From contig NZ_CP090953.1 of NCBI RefSeq assembly GCF_021513175.1, positions 248,001 to 312,000 on the forward strand: a stretch of 64,000 bases of DNA, given 5' to 3'. The notes beneath the pieces were generated by a model, which worked only from the letters and a program-made list of their open reading frames with translations, made no database searches and was not told the origin of the DNA. Made by a program: the position numbers and the translations under genes. Every line of letters begins with the position of its first letter. Within the stretch, counting starts at the first letter, position 1. Below are positions 1 to 9,781 of the stretch, one piece after another. This DNA is from Sphingomonas sp. S2-65 (GTDB lineage Bacteria > Pseudomonadota > Alphaproteobacteria > Sphingomonadales > Sphingomonadaceae).

Positions 1-2
1 AG

Positions 3-2750
3 GGCGACATCGCCGAGGAACTGGAGCGGTGCTGCGGCGACGACGCGTTCGATTGCGTGAGCCTGCGCGAAGTGGCGGCGATGAACGCGGGTTGGGCGAC
101 GGGCAAGGGGCTGGAGCGCGCCGACGCGATCGCCAAGTGGCTGGGCGGATCGGCCAGCGAGCGGATGGCCGGACTATCGGCCCTGCACCTGGTGTGGGCG
201 ACGGCCAAGGGCGAGCCGCGCTCGTTCGGCAAGGGGCAGGCGCCGCAGGATGCGGGCTATGCCGATGCGGCGATGCGGCTGCACGGGCGGTGCGGCGAAT
301 TGCTGGCGATGAAGGTGCAGGCCGACTTCGCCGATCTGCTGGCCAAGGGGCTGGAGGCGGGGCGGGACTATGCGCGGGCCTATGCCAAGGCCAAGCGGCG
401 GGTGGGCGCGGTCGACTTCAACGATCTGATTCGGCGGACGGTGGAACTGCTGGGGCAGCCCGGAATGGGCGAGTGGGTGCGCTTCAAGCTCGACCAAGTG
501 ACCGAGCACGTGCTGATCGACGAGGCACAGGACACCAATCCCCAGCAATGGAACATCGTCAGCGCCGTGGCCGACGAGTTCTTTGCCGGCGAGGGCGCAC
601 GCGGCGACCGAGCGCGGACGCTGTTCACGGTGGGGGATTACAAGCAGGCGATCTTCGGCTTTCAGGGGACCGACCCGATCTTTTTCCGCGCGGCGTTCGA
701 GCGGTTTCGCCAGCTGGCCGAAGTCGTGCCGGATGCCGGGTTCGACGCCGAACCCCGGAGCGTGGAGGAGCTGTCGCTGACGCACAGCTTTCGGACCACC
801 AAGCCGGTGCTGGAGTTCGTCGATGCGGCGCTGGAGGCGCTGCCGGACCCGGGCATGGGGCCGATGAGCGCACTGGAGCCGCACGCCAGCGAAGTGCCGG
901 GACCCGGCACGGTGACGCTGTGGCCCGCGACGGTGGAAGGGGGCAGCGAGGCCGAGGAAGAGGAGTGGGTGAGCGACGCCACCCGCAAGCTCGCCGGGGA
1001 CATCGCGCGCCAGATCAAGCGCTGGGTCGGCACGCTGGAGCTGGAAAGCAAGGGACGGACGCTGCGGCCCGAGGATGTGATGATCCTGGTCAAGCGGCGC
1101 GGCGAGCTTGCGGCGCTGATCGTCGCGCGGCTCTATGCCGAGGGCGTGCCGGTGGCGGGAGTCGACCGGCTGCGGCTGAACGCGCCGCTGGCGGTGCAGG
1201 ACCTGCTCGCGGCGGTGCGCTTCGCGTTGCAGCCCGAGGACGATTTGTCGCTTGCCTCGCTGCTGGTGTCGCCGCTGATCGGGTGGAGCCAGGACGAACT
1301 GATGGCGGCGGCGCTGCGCGAGGGCGGGGGCCTGTGGCGGCATCTGCGGGCGACGCAGAGCGAGGAACGGCTGGCCCCGCTCTATGCGCTGCTGGCGCGG
1401 GCGGACATCGCCACGCCGTACCGGTTCCTGGAGGAGATATTGTCCGGGCCGCTGCAGGGGCGGCGCAAGCTGCTGCTGCGGCTGGGCGAGGAAGCGCGCG
1501 ATCCGGTCGAGGAATTGCTGAACGCCGCGCTCAATTTCGAGAAGCTGGCGACGCCGTCGCTGCAGCGCTTCCTCGACTGGTTCGATCGCGGCGATGTCGA
1601 GATCGTGCGCGACGCGGCGCAGCCCCAGGGGGCGGTACGCGTGATGACCGCGCACGGTGCCAAGGGTCTGCAGGCGCCGCTGGTGATCCTGGCCGACGCG
1701 ACGGTGGACCCGACGCGGAGCCCGCGCGACTTGCTGCTGTGGGCGCCGGAGGAGCATGACGGGCCGAAATTCCCGATCTTCCGGCCACGCTCGGCGGAGC
1801 AGGCCGGAGCGCTGGGGAAGGCAGTTGCGGCAGAGGCGGAGCGCGAGCTTCAGGAGCATTGGCGGCTGTTCTACGTCGCGGCGACGCGGGCGGAGGAGCG
1901 GCTGGTGATTGCCGGCGCGTTGGGTCCGATGGCCAAGGGCGTGCCGCCTCAGGCGAGCTGGTACGGCGCATGCGCGCGGGCGTTCGACGCTCTGGGGGTG
2001 CCGGAAGGCGAGGGCGTGCGCGAGTTTCGCGGGCTGAGCGCGGCGAAGCCGGTTGCAGCGGGTAAGGCGATCGTCGAGGCCGAGGCCGCCGCGGCACTGC
2101 TGCCGGCCTGGATCGCGCACGGGGCGCCGAAGGAAGCGCGGCCCCCCCGCCCGCTGGCGCCTTCGTCGCTCGGCGAGGATCTGGTCACCGATCCGCCGCC
2201 CAATCCGGCGATGCGGACGGCGGCGGAGCGGGGACGGTTGCTGCATGCGCTGTTCGAGCGGCTGCCGGGAGTGGCGCCACCCGAGCGCGCGGCCGCGGCG
2301 GAGCGCTGGCTGGCGGGTGCGGGCGGGGTAGTCGACCCGGCGGCCCGCGCGGCGCTGGTCGCGGATGCGCTGGCGGTGACTGAAGATCCGCGCTTCGCTG
2401 CGCTGTTCGGCCGGGATGCGCTGGCCGAGGCGCCGATCGCGGCGGTGGTCGAGGGGCTGGTGGTGTCGGGGACCGTCGACCGGCTGGTCGTGTCGCCGGA
2501 TCGCGTGCGGGTCGTGGATTTCAAGACCGGGCGCCGCGCGCCGCGCTCGGTGGCGGACATTCCGGCCTATCACCTGCGGCAGATGTCGGCCTATGCCGCA
2601 GCGTTGCGAGTGATCTTTCCGGGGCGGACAGTGGAGGCGGCGTTGCTCTACACGGCAGGGCCGGTGCTGCATGTCCTGCCCGATGCAGTGCTGGCTGCGC
2701 ACAAGCCCGGCTTCGCGGATACGGAGCAAAGCTTGGCCTCGCGCGCTTGA
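3..2750 (+). CDS. addA: Double-strand break repair helicase-nuclease AddA, 3' part (5' end outside window)
   Basis: This is the subunit of the AddAB helicase-nuclease that unwinds and resects DNA ends before RecA loading. The frame is open to the left edge, and 915 residues are visible. The Walker B motif LIDEAQD lies near residue 171, followed by SF1 helicase motifs (THSFRTTKPVLEF, VMTAHGAKGLQAPLVIL). A RecB-type nuclease domain follows near residue 836, with DFK in VVDFKTG and a downstream QMSAY. The N-terminal Walker A region, roughly the first 200-250 residues, is missing and should lie upstream. An internal ATG at 126 is not the true start. trxA follows after 55 bases on the same strand. 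The AddA call rests on the UvrD-helicase plus C-terminal nuclease architecture. Confidence 0.93.
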   Translation, partial: GDIAEELERCCGDDAFDCVSLREVAAMNAGWATGKGLERADAIAKWLGGSASERMAGLSALHLVWATAKGEPRSFGKGQAPQDAGYADAAMRLHGRCGELLAMKVQADFADLLAKGLEAGRDYARAYAKAKRRVGAVDFNDLIRRTVELLGQPGMGEWVRFKLDQVTEHVLIDEAQDTNPQQWNIVSAVADEFFAGEGARGDRARTLFTVGDYKQAIFGFQGTDPIFFRAAFERFRQLAEVVPDAGFDAEPRSVEELSLTHSFRTTKPVLEFVDAALEALPDPGMGPMSALEPHASEVPGPGTVTLWPATVEGGSEAEEEEWVSDATRKLAGDIARQIKRWVGTLELESKGRTLRPEDVMILVKRRGELAALIVARLYAEGVPVAGVDRLRLNAPLAVQDLLAAVRFALQPEDDLSLASLLVSPLIGWSQDELMAAALREGGGLWRHLRATQSEERLAPLYALLARADIATPYRFLEEILSGPLQGRRKLLLRLGEEARDPVEELLNAALNFEKLATPSLQRFLDWFDRGDVEIVRDAAQPQGAVRVMTAHGAKGLQAPLVILADATVDPTRSPRDLLLWAPEEHDGPKFPIFRPRSAEQAGALGKAVAAEAERELQEHWRLFYVAATRAEERLVIAGALGPMAKGVPPQASWYGACARAFDALGVPEGEGVREFRGLSAAKPVAAGKAIVEAEAAAALLPAWIAHGAPKEARPPRPLAPSSLGEDLVTDPPPNPAMRTAAERGRLLHALFERLPGVAPPERAAAAERWLAGAGGVVDPAARAALVADALAVTEDPRFAALFGRDALAEAPIAAVVEGLVVSGTVDRLVVSPDRVRVVDFKTGRRAPRSVADIPAYHLRQMSAYAAALRVIFPGRTVEAALLYTAGPVLHVLPDAVLAAHKPGFADTEQSLASRA

Positions 2751-2805
2751 GCCGGCGGCGGCGCGAACATAGATAAGCGCTCAAGACAATCAGGAGACCA
2801 TTACC

Positions 2806-3126
2806 ATGGCTACGCAGCCCACCACCGACGCCAGCTTCGAAGCCGATGTGCTCCAGGCCGACAAGCCCGTGCTCGTCGACTTCTGGGCCGAGTGGTGCGG
2901 GCCGTGCCGCATGATCGCCCCGGCGCTGGAGGAACTGGCGTCCGAGCTGGGCGAGAAGGTCACCATCGTGAAGCTCGACATCGACGAAAATCCCGATGCC
3001 CCGACCAAGTACGGCGTGCGCGGCATCCCGACGATGATCCTGTTCAAGAACGGCCAGCCGGCGGCGACTCAGGTCGGCGCAATGCCCAAGAACGGCATCA
3101 AGCAGTGGATCGAACGCGAGCTCTGA
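2806..3126 (+). CDS. trxA: Thioredoxin
   Basis: This is a 106-residue cytoplasmic disulfide reductase with the active site WCGPC at Cys31 and Cys34 and the cis-proline loop GIPTMILF near residue 74. It has normal thioredoxin-1 length and no signal peptide. The start is supported by AGGAG at 2792-2796, nine bases upstream of the ATG. It lies downstream of addA on the same strand and ends at a stem-loop terminator shared with the convergent GFA-family gene. The addA-trxA order is common in sphingomonads as far as I recall; cotranscription is inference. Confidence 0.97.
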   Translation: MATQPTTDASFEADVLQADKPVLVDFWAEWCGPCRMIAPALEELASELGEKVTIVKLDIDENPDAPTKYGVRGIPTMILFKNGQPAATQVGAMPKNGIKQWIEREL

Positions 3127-3134
3127 TCCGACGG

Positions 3135-3161
3135 AGCGGCAGGTCCTTGGGGCCTGCCGCT
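3135..3161. terminator. Stem-loop terminator between trxA and the convergent GFA gene
   Basis: A 9-bp perfect stem (AGCGGCAGG / CCTGCCGCT) with a 9-base loop lies directly after trxA and is followed by a short T tract. The stop codon of the opposing gene abuts it at 3162, so it may serve both strands. Confidence 0.6.
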
Positions 3162-3575
3162 TTACTCCGTCTCGCCTGCCTGCGGGCGGAACCCGTCATT
3201 GCGGGGTAGGTCGTCGCCGGCCTCGGCCCAGGGCTGTCGCGCCGCGTAGAAGATGTGGAAGTCGGGCGTGACCTGCGCCGGATCGTCCAGGCTGGTTGCC
3301 GTAACGCCAACCTCATCGGCCTGGAAGGCAACGTGGATGGTGAGCGGGGTGCCGCAGCGAGTGCAGAAGCTGCGCTCGCTAGACGGGGTGGTCTTCACCC
3401 TGCCGATCGCATCGCCGCCTTGCTCCACGACATAGTCGGCGAGCGGCACGGTGGTGAACACCAACGCCGGCGCGCCCGAGATCTTCTGGCAGATCCGGCA
3501 GTGGCACCAGCCGGTGTCGTAGGGCGTGCTCGTCAGCCGATAGCGGACCGCGCCGCAGAAGCATCCACCCTTCAC
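3162..3575 (-). CDS. GFA/CENP-V family zinc-binding protein
   Basis: This 137-residue protein belongs to the glutathione-dependent formaldehyde-activating (GFA) family. It shows the family's zinc-binding cysteines: a CFCG motif at residues 5-7, CHCRIC near residue 24 and CTRCG near residue 71. Biochemical support for formaldehyde activation by this fold is limited, so the substrate is unknown. It follows the glutathione transferase gene after 16 bases on the same strand, which suggests cotranscription with argJ-gst and fits a glutathione-linked role. That role is inference. No signal peptide is visible. Confidence 0.9.
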   Translation of the reverse strand: MKGGCFCGAVRYRLTSTPYDTGWCHCRICQKISGAPALVFTTVPLADYVVEQGGDAIGRVKTTPSSERSFCTRCGTPLTIHVAFQADEVGVTATSLDDPAQVTPDFHIFYAARQPWAEAGDDLPRNDGFRPQAGETE

Positions 3576-3591
3576 GCGCGCTCTCCTCGGC

Positions 3592-4203
3592 TCAGCTCAG
3601 CGGAATCATCACCTGACTGGCATATCCAGGCCGCTCCCGCAGCCTGGCGTACCAGGTTTCGACATACTCCAGGCGCGGCCGATCGATCGGCAGCGTGAAC
3701 CAGGTATGGGCGTATACGCCCATCGGAATGTCGCCGATGCCGAACGCAGTGCCCGATAGCCACGGCGTCTCGGCGAGGTAGCGGTCGAGGATCGCCATCT
3801 GCCTGGCGCAGGCTTCCGCCGAGCGCAGTATGGCGGCCTCGTCACGCGCTTCAGCCCCCCTGCGGACCAGGTTCAGAAAGGCGCCACGCTGCGCGTTGGC
3901 ATAGCCGAATTGCCAGTCCATCCAGCGGTCGGCGAGGGCGCGCTGCACTGGATCGGCGGGCCAGAAGCGATCGCCGCCATGGCGTGCGGCGAGATAGCGC
4001 AGGATCGCGTTTGACTCCCAAAGCACCACTTCACCGTCCTCGATGGTCGGGATCAGCGCGTTGGGGTTCTTGGCGAGATAGTCCGCGTCCATGCCGAACT
4101 GTCCGCCGACATCGTGGCGGACATGGGCGATGCCCAATTCTTCGGCGAGCCAGGCGACCTTCTTCACATTATGCGAGTTGAGGCGGCCCCAGATGGTCAG
4201 CAT
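3592..4203 (-). CDS. Glutathione S-transferase family protein
   Basis: This is a 203-residue cytosolic GST. It has an N-terminal thioredoxin-like domain beginning MLTIWGRLNSHNVKKVAWL, the family's conserved ALIPTIEDG and ESNAILRYLA segments (glutathione site) near residues 49-70, and a helical C-terminal domain. The chosen ATG at 4203 lies two bases after the argJ stop at 4206, which implies translational coupling. A longer in-frame reading would run into argJ and is not believed. The substrate cannot be read from the sequence; the Ser-Asn in place of a catalytic Tyr suggests a beta/theta-like class. Confidence 0.92.
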   Translation of the reverse strand: MLTIWGRLNSHNVKKVAWLAEELGIAHVRHDVGGQFGMDADYLAKNPNALIPTIEDGEVVLWESNAILRYLAARHGGDRFWPADPVQRALADRWMDWQFGYANAQRGAFLNLVRRGAEARDEAAILRSAEACARQMAILDRYLAETPWLSGTAFGIGDIPMGVYAHTWFTLPIDRPRLEYVETWYARLRERPGYASQVMIPLS

Positions 4204-4205
4204 CC

Positions 4206-5426
4206 TCAGCTCCGATAATCGGCGTTGATCGAGATGTAGCCATGGGTGAGATCGCAGGTCCACACGGTCGCGCGGCCCTCGCCCAGGCCAAGGTCGACGC
4301 CGATCTCGATCTCCTTGCCCTGCAGGTGCGCGGCGACCGGCGCTTCGTCATAGCCCTCGACTGCCAGCCCGTCGCGGGCCACCTGGGTAGTGCCGAAGCG
4401 GATGGCGAGCTTGTCGCGCTCGGCGGGCTCGCCGGCCTTGCCGACCGCCATGACGACGCGGCCCCAATTGGCGTCCTCGCCGGCGATGGCGGTCTTCACC
4501 AGCGGCGAGTTGGCGATCGACAGTGCAACGCGATGCGCGCTGCGGTCGCTATCGGCGCCCTCGACATCGATCTGGATGAGCTTGGTCGCGCCTTCGCCAT
4601 CACGGACGACGAGCAATGCGAGCTGATGGCAGAGATCCGCGAGCGCAGCGCGGAAGGCGTCGGCGCTGGCATCGTCTTCGCTGGTCAGCGGCGCGTTGCC
4701 CGCCTTGCCCGTTGCAAAGGCAAGCACGGTGTCGCTGGTCGACGTGTCGCCATCGACGGTGATGCACGAGAAGCTGCGAGTGTTGGCGTCGGCGAGCGCG
4801 CGCTGGAGGAAGACCGGATCAACCGCGGCGTCGGTGAAGACGAAACCGAGCATCGTCGCCATGTCGGGGGCGATCATGCCCGATCCCTTGATGATGCCGA
4901 CCAGGTTGACGGTGCGGCCATCGACCACGGCGCTGGTGACCGCCGCCTTGGCGAAGGTGTCGGTGGTCATGATCGTCTCGGCGGCGGCTTCCCAGCTGGC
5001 AGGCTCGGCGATGAAGGCGGCGTCGAGCCCGGCTTCCGCCTTGTCGATCGGCAGGGGTACGCCGATCACGCCGGTGGAGGAGACGAAGATGTCCGAGGGC
5101 GCGCAGCCGAGATGCGAGGCGGCGCGGGCGGCGATCGCCTCAACGGCGGCACGCCCCCGGCTGCCGGTAAAGGCGTTCGAGTTGCCGGCGTTGACGACCA
5201 GCGCGCGGGCGCGGCCGAGCACCAGTGCCTTGCGGCACCATTCCACTTCGGGAGAAGGGCATTTGCTGTTGGTCAGCACGCCGGCAACGCTGGTGCCCTC
5301 GTCCAGCGTTACGAAGGTAAGATCGCAGCGGTCCCAATTCTTGTAGCGCGCGCGGGCGACGTGCGGCGTCACGCCGGCGATCGCGGGCAGGGCGGGGAAG
5401 GGCAGTGCGAGGGGGGAGATTTCCAT
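4206..5426 (-). CDS. argJ: Bifunctional glutamate N-acetyltransferase / amino-acid acetyltransferase
   Basis: ArgJ transfers acetyl from N-acetylornithine to glutamate, and in bifunctional forms also uses acetyl-CoA, in arginine biosynthesis. The 406-residue product has the autocleavage site MATML, in which Thr191 becomes the N-terminal nucleophile of the beta chain after the Ala190-Thr191 cut. Preceding context is GSGMIAPD. The start at 5426 (MEISPLALPF) gives the usual family length. An upstream extension to 5630 has no family character and is rejected. It is the first gene of an apparent argJ-gst-GFA unit. Whether the enzyme is mono- or bifunctional cannot be decided here. Confidence 0.95.
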   Translation of the reverse strand: MEISPLALPFPALPAIAGVTPHVARARYKNWDRCDLTFVTLDEGTSVAGVLTNSKCPSPEVEWCRKALVLGRARALVVNAGNSNAFTGSRGRAAVEAIAARAASHLGCAPSDIFVSSTGVIGVPLPIDKAEAGLDAAFIAEPASWEAAAETIMTTDTFAKAAVTSAVVDGRTVNLVGIIKGSGMIAPDMATMLGFVFTDAAVDPVFLQRALADANTRSFSCITVDGDTSTSDTVLAFATGKAGNAPLTSEDDASADAFRAALADLCHQLALLVVRDGEGATKLIQIDVEGADSDRSAHRVALSIANSPLVKTAIAGEDANWGRVVMAVGKAGEPAERDKLAIRFGTTQVARDGLAVEGYDEAPVAAHLQGKEIEIGVDLGLGEGRATVWTCDLTHGYISINADYRS

Positions 5427-5646
5427 GCGGCGTGGCCTAGCGAAGTTGGCGGGCGGCATAAAGCGGATTGGAGAGCCCGCTCGGCTTCTCTGTGAGGTGG
5501 CACGCGGCGGGAAGTGGACCAGCGCAGTGCGGATACACGCGGTCAGCATGCGATTCGCAGGTGGCGCAAGCGGCCCGGGCCAGTGCAGCTTTCCTGACAC
5601 ATGAAGCTGCCATTGGGTGCGGACACTCAAGCGCGAGGCGAGCTAG

Positions 5647-6459
5647 ATGATCCGCAAGACCCTGCGATCCGGTTTGATCGTGCTCGTCCTGATGCTGTCG
5701 AGCCTGTCGGTGGATGCTGCTCCTGAACGGTTTAACGGAGCGATCGAGAATGCGCGGTTGCAAGGCGTGCTCCAGCTCGAGGGTGACCTGTTCCACGTCC
5801 AGGGTCTCGAACTCGACGAGCGTCGGATCTGGGTGACGTCGGTCGATCAGGCGCACCGCAAGGGCTATATCCATGAGTTCGACCGCCGAACCGGCAAGCT
5901 GTTGCGGCGATTGGATCTGACCGACGGGGCGCGGTATCATCCCGGCGGTATATCGATGTCGCGTGGATCGATCTGGGTTCCGGTGGCGGAATTGCGGCCG
6001 AACAGTTCGGCGGTACTTGTCGAGATCGACGCGGACAGCCTGCAAATACGGCGAAAGATCCGCGTTTCGGACCATTTGGGCTGTGTGGCTGCGTCCGACA
6101 CCGTGCTTGTGGCGGGCAACTGGAACAGCGCGTTGCTCTACGTTATCGACTTGAACAACAACGCGCGGGTTCGGACCGTGCCGAACACTTCGATGACCAG
6201 CTATCAGGACATGAAGTTCAGCGGCGGGCAGCTCGTGGCGGCTGGGTCGCAAAGCTTGTGGAGCGGGACGGTCGACTGGATCGAGTGGCCGTCGATGAAA
6301 CGGACGCGTAGCCTGCGCGCAGGCGCGGTCGGGTCCGTCAGGCCTATAGGACGCGGCGGGCCTTATACGGGCGAAGGCATGGCGATCAAGGGCCGCGACT
6401 TGTACGTCGTGCCGGAGGATGGCCCCAGCCGCTTGTTTCATTTCCGGCTCGACGCCTGA
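5647..6459 (+). CDS. Secreted propeller-like protein (DUF6454-like)
   Basis: This 270-residue protein has a signal peptide (basic MIRKTLR, hydrophobic [13 protein letters not shown], cleavage near VDA-AP). The mature part is made of repeated beta-strand segments such as [19 protein letters not shown] and ends with [18 protein letters not shown]. The pattern matches the DUF6454 family as I remember it and looks like a WD/SMP-30-type beta-propeller. The role is unknown. It is divergent from argJ across a 220-base gap in which I see no clear promoter, and lies upstream of the secA region. Confidence 0.72.
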   Translation: MIRKTLRSGLIVLVLMLSSLSVDAAPERFNGAIENARLQGVLQLEGDLFHVQGLELDERRIWVTSVDQAHRKGYIHEFDRRTGKLLRRLDLTDGARYHPGGISMSRGSIWVPVAELRPNSSAVLVEIDADSLQIRRKIRVSDHLGCVAASDTVLVAGNWNSALLYVIDLNNNARVRTVPNTSMTSYQDMKFSGGQLVAAGSQSLWSGTVDWIEWPSMKRTRSLRAGAVGSVRPIGRGGPYTGEGMAIKGRDLYVVPEDGPSRLFHFRLDA

Positions 6460-6533
6460 GCGAACACCGCGATCTTCACTGGTCGTCGCGGGAAATGCAC
6501 GCTTTGGGTTGGACGAACCGGCGGGGGCGCACT

Positions 6534-6827
6534 ATGTCCCGGGCTTCCGCTTGGAAGAGAGCCGACTTGGAACTGCTGCTTCTCCTGACTGCGTTGTTCG
6601 CCAGCCTGACCGGGATCGGTTCGGGCGAGGCGCGGGCGCGCCAGGTGCAGGACGTGGCGGTGGTGCAGGCGAGCAAGGTCGCGCAGGCCGTCGCGCAGCA
6701 CGCCGAGGCGGCGCGGCCGATTGCGGGCATCGCGCAGGCGGTCACGCAGCGGGACCAGCGTTGGTTCGTGTCGCCGGCCCCGGCGCCGGTGTCCGCCAGC
6801 CTGCGCTTCGAGCGCCGGCTCGAATAG
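6534..6827 (+). CDS. Small membrane-anchored or secreted protein of unknown function upstream of secA
   Basis: This 97-residue protein has a basic start ([13 protein letters not shown]), one hydrophobic segment ([18 protein letters not shown]) that is either a signal peptide or an anchor, and an Ala/Gln/Val-rich helix. The start at 6534 is preceded by a purine tract; an in-frame ATG at 6495 is a less likely alternative. It is the only gene between the propeller-like protein and secA. I do not recognise the family. Location next to secA is suggestive but proves nothing. Confidence 0.55.
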   Translation: MSRASAWKRADLELLLLLTALFASLTGIGSGEARARQVQDVAVVQASKVAQAVAQHAEAARPIAGIAQAVTQRDQRWFVSPAPAPVSASLRFERRLE

Positions 6828-6937
6828 CGCTTCCGCGGTTCCGCAAGGGAGCCGCGCACCTCTTTCCTACAGCTTTCATCGACCGCAGGCCGCGTGCCGC
6901 GCTCGCACGACCCACATTCAGATCACAGGAACTTCCC

Positions 6938-9679
6938 ATGCTCGGCGGATTGGCCAAGACCCTTTTCGGCTCCTCGAACGACCGATACGTCAAGTCGCTC
7001 GGCGCCATCGTCAACAAGATCAACGCGTTCGAGCCGGCGCTGCAGGCGATGGACGACGCGACGCTCGCGCACCAGACGGTGCTGTTCCGCGAGCGGCTGG
7101 CCAACGGCGAGAAGCTCGACAGCCTGCTGCCCGAGGCTTTCGCCACCGTACGCGAAGCCTCGGTCCGCGTGATGGGCATGCGCCATTTCGACGTGCAGAT
7201 GATCGGTGGTATCGTACTCCACCGCGGCGAGATCGCCGAGATGCGCACCGGCGAGGGCAAGACGCTGGTGGCGACGCTCGCGACCTATCTCAACGCTCTG
7301 CCGGGCGACGGCGTGCACGTCATCACCGTCAACGACTACCTCGCCAAGCGCGACGCCGAGTGGATGGCGCAGATCTATGGCTTCCTGGGCCTCAAGACCG
7401 GGGTGATCATCCCCGACCTGAGCGATCAGCAGCGGCGCGACGCGTACGCGTCGGACATCACCTATGGTACGAACAACGAGTTCGGCTTCGACTATCTGCG
7501 CGACAACATGAAGTATGACCGCGCGTCGATGGTGCAGCGGCCCTTCGCAATGGCGATCGTCGACGAAGTGGACTCGGTGCTGATCGACGAGGCGCGGACG
7601 CCGCTGATCATTTCGGGCCCGACCGACGACAAGTCCGAGCTGTACATGGGCGTGGACGCGGTGGTGAAGCAGTTCCGCCCCGAGGATTACGAGAAGGACG
7701 AGAAGCAGCGCACCGTCATCCTGACCGAAGATGGCACCGAAAAGGCCGAGCGCATGCTCGAAGCCGCGGGGCTGCTCCAGGGCGCGAACCTGTATGATTT
7801 CGAGAACACCCAGGTGGTGCATCACTTGAACCAGGCGTTGCGCGCCAATGTGCTGTTCAAGCGCGACATCGACTACATCGTCCGCGACGAGAAGGTCGTG
7901 ATCATCGACGAGTTCACCGGCCGCATGATGAATGGCCGGCGCTGGTCCGAGGGCCTGCACCAGGCCGTCGAGGCCAAGGAAGGCGTGACGATCGAGCCGG
8001 AAAACCAGACTCTGGCCAGCATCACCTTCCAGAACTATTTCCGCATGTACCCCAAGCTTTCGGGCATGACCGGCACGGCCGCGACCGAGGCGCCGGAGTT
8101 CTTCGACATCTACAAGATGAACGTCGTCACGATCCCGACCAACCTGCCGGTCAAGCGGGTCGACGAGGAAGACGAGTTCTACAAGACGACCGAAGAGAAG
8201 TTCGCGGCGATCGCCAAGAAGATCAAGATCCACTCGGCCAAGGGCCAGCCGGTGCTGGTCGGCACGGTGTCGATCGAAAAGTCGGAGCTGCTTAGCGAGT
8301 TCCTGAAGAAAGAAGGCGTCGAGCATTCGGTGCTCAATGCGCGGCACCATGAGCTGGAGGCGGGCATCGTCGCGCAGGCCGGGCGGCTGGGCGCGGTGAC
8401 GATCGCCACCAACATGGCGGGCCGCGGCACCGACATCCAGCTGGGCGGCAATCTGGAGTTCCGCATCGAGGACGAGCTGGGCGACATGCCGCAAGGTCCG
8501 GAGCGGGACGCGCGGGTCGACGAGATCCGGCGCGAGATCGCGGCCGAGAAGGAGCGGGTGCGCGAAGCCGGCGGCCTGTTCGTGCTCGGCACCGAGCGGC
8601 ACGAGAGCCGGCGCATCGACAACCAGCTGCGCGGCCGTTCGGGCCGTCAGGGCGATCCCGGACTCAGCCGCTTCTATCTGAGCCTGGACGACGATCTGCT
8701 GCGTATCTTCGGGTCGAACACGCTGTTCTCCAAGATGATGCGCAACAACATCGACGACGGTGAGGCGATCGGCAGCAAGTGGCTGACCAAGGCAATCGAG
8801 ACCGCGCAGAAGAAGGTCGAGGCGCGCAACTACGACATCCGCAAGCAAGTCGTCGAATATGACGACGTGATGAACGACCAGCGCAAGGTCATCTATGAGC
8901 AGCGCGCCGACATCATGGACGCCGACACGATCGGCGACGTGGTCGAGGACATGCGCCGCGAGACGGTAAACGGCTTGGTCGGCGAGGCATGCCCGCCCAA
9001 CAGCTATCCCGAGCAGTGGGACGTGGCCGGGCTGACCGAGAAGGCGAACGCGACGCTGGGGATCGAGGTGCCGCTTGCCGAGTGGGTCGCGGCAGAGGAA
9101 GCGATCGAGCCGGAGACGGTGGAAGAGCGCGTTCGCGAGATGGCCGACGCCCATGTCAACGCCAAGGCAGCGGATCTGGAGCCGGAAACCTGGGGCCAGA
9201 TCGAGAAGTCGATCCTGCTCCAGAACCTGGATCATCACTGGAAGGAGCATCTGGCGACGCTCGATGCGCTGCGCCAGGTCGTCCATCTGCGCGCTTATGC
9301 CCAGAAGACGCCGCTCAACGAGTATAAGCACGAGGCGTTCGCGCTCTTCGAGCGGATGCTCACCAACATCCGCGAGGATGTGACGCGTACGCTGGCGCAC
9401 GCGCAGTTCAGCATGGCACCGCCGCAGGACCTGCCGGAGCTGCCCGACTTCCTGACGACGCATATCGACCCGTTCACCGGCGAGGACGACAGCTATGACT
9501 ATGATGCGGGCGCGCAGGGGCTGATCACCACCCGGCTGCCGCAGATGGGTATTCCGCAGCCATCGGGCGAGGGGCTGGGTACGGATCCGTCACGGTGGGA
9601 CGGGCTGGTAAGCCGCAATGCGCCGTGCCCGTGCGGGTCGGGGCAGAAGTACAAGCACTGCCACGGCTCGGTGGCATAA
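6938..9679 (+). CDS. secA: Preprotein translocase ATPase subunit SecA
   Basis: SecA is the motor ATPase that pushes unfolded preproteins through SecYEG. The 913-residue product has Walker A MRTGEGKT near residue 105, [12 protein letters not shown] near residue 210, the helicase segment [11 protein letters not shown], and a complete C-terminal SecB/zinc motif, [13 protein letters not shown]. The start [11 protein letters not shown] at 6938 gives normal length and has AGGA eight bases upstream. A longer in-frame extension to 6419 overlaps the preceding gene and is not real. A strong terminator follows 55 bases after the stop. Confidence 0.98.
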   Translation: MLGGLAKTLFGSSNDRYVKSLGAIVNKINAFEPALQAMDDATLAHQTVLFRERLANGEKLDSLLPEAFATVREASVRVMGMRHFDVQMIGGIVLHRGEIAEMRTGEGKTLVATLATYLNALPGDGVHVITVNDYLAKRDAEWMAQIYGFLGLKTGVIIPDLSDQQRRDAYASDITYGTNNEFGFDYLRDNMKYDRASMVQRPFAMAIVDEVDSVLIDEARTPLIISGPTDDKSELYMGVDAVVKQFRPEDYEKDEKQRTVILTEDGTEKAERMLEAAGLLQGANLYDFENTQVVHHLNQALRANVLFKRDIDYIVRDEKVVIIDEFTGRMMNGRRWSEGLHQAVEAKEGVTIEPENQTLASITFQNYFRMYPKLSGMTGTAATEAPEFFDIYKMNVVTIPTNLPVKRVDEEDEFYKTTEEKFAAIAKKIKIHSAKGQPVLVGTVSIEKSELLSEFLKKEGVEHSVLNARHHELEAGIVAQAGRLGAVTIATNMAGRGTDIQLGGNLEFRIEDELGDMPQGPERDARVDEIRREIAAEKERVREAGGLFVLGTERHESRRIDNQLRGRSGRQGDPGLSRFYLSLDDDLLRIFGSNTLFSKMMRNNIDDGEAIGSKWLTKAIETAQKKVEARNYDIRKQVVEYDDVMNDQRKVIYEQRADIMDADTIGDVVEDMRRETVNGLVGEACPPNSYPEQWDVAGLTEKANATLGIEVPLAEWVAAEEAIEPETVEERVREMADAHVNAKAADLEPETWGQIEKSILLQNLDHHWKEHLATLDALRQVVHLRAYAQKTPLNEYKHEAFALFERMLTNIREDVTRTLAHAQFSMAPPQDLPELPDFLTTHIDPFTGEDDSYDYDAGAQGLITTRLPQMGIPQPSGEGLGTDPSRWDGLVSRNAPCPCGSGQKYKHCHGSVA

Positions 9680-9734
9680 GCGCCGAGGCTGTTTCTCGCT
9701 CGCGAACGCGGGCGGGGCGGCGGACAAGAAAAAA

Positions 9735-9760
9735 CCCTCCCGGAGCCTGCTCCGGGAGGG
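9735..9760. terminator. Bidirectional rho-independent terminator after secA
   Basis: A perfect 10-bp stem (CCCTCCCGGA / TCCGGGAGGG) with a 6-base loop is flanked by an A run on the left and TTTTTGTTT on the right. It can therefore end both secA and the convergent lipoprotein gene. It is one of the clearest terminators in the window. Confidence 0.93.
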
Positions 9761-9781
9761 TTTTTGTTTGCTTCGCCTGGA

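Noticed and set aside
29..1759. Long plus-strand open frame inside addA
   Set aside because: It is an Arg/Gly-rich frame shifted within a GC-rich gene. The overlapping frame has helicase and nuclease motifs, and this one has none.
6923..9463. Very long minus-strand open frame opposite secA
   Set aside because: The translation is His/Val/Leu/Asp-rich without motifs and arises from codon bias opposite a fully supported secA.
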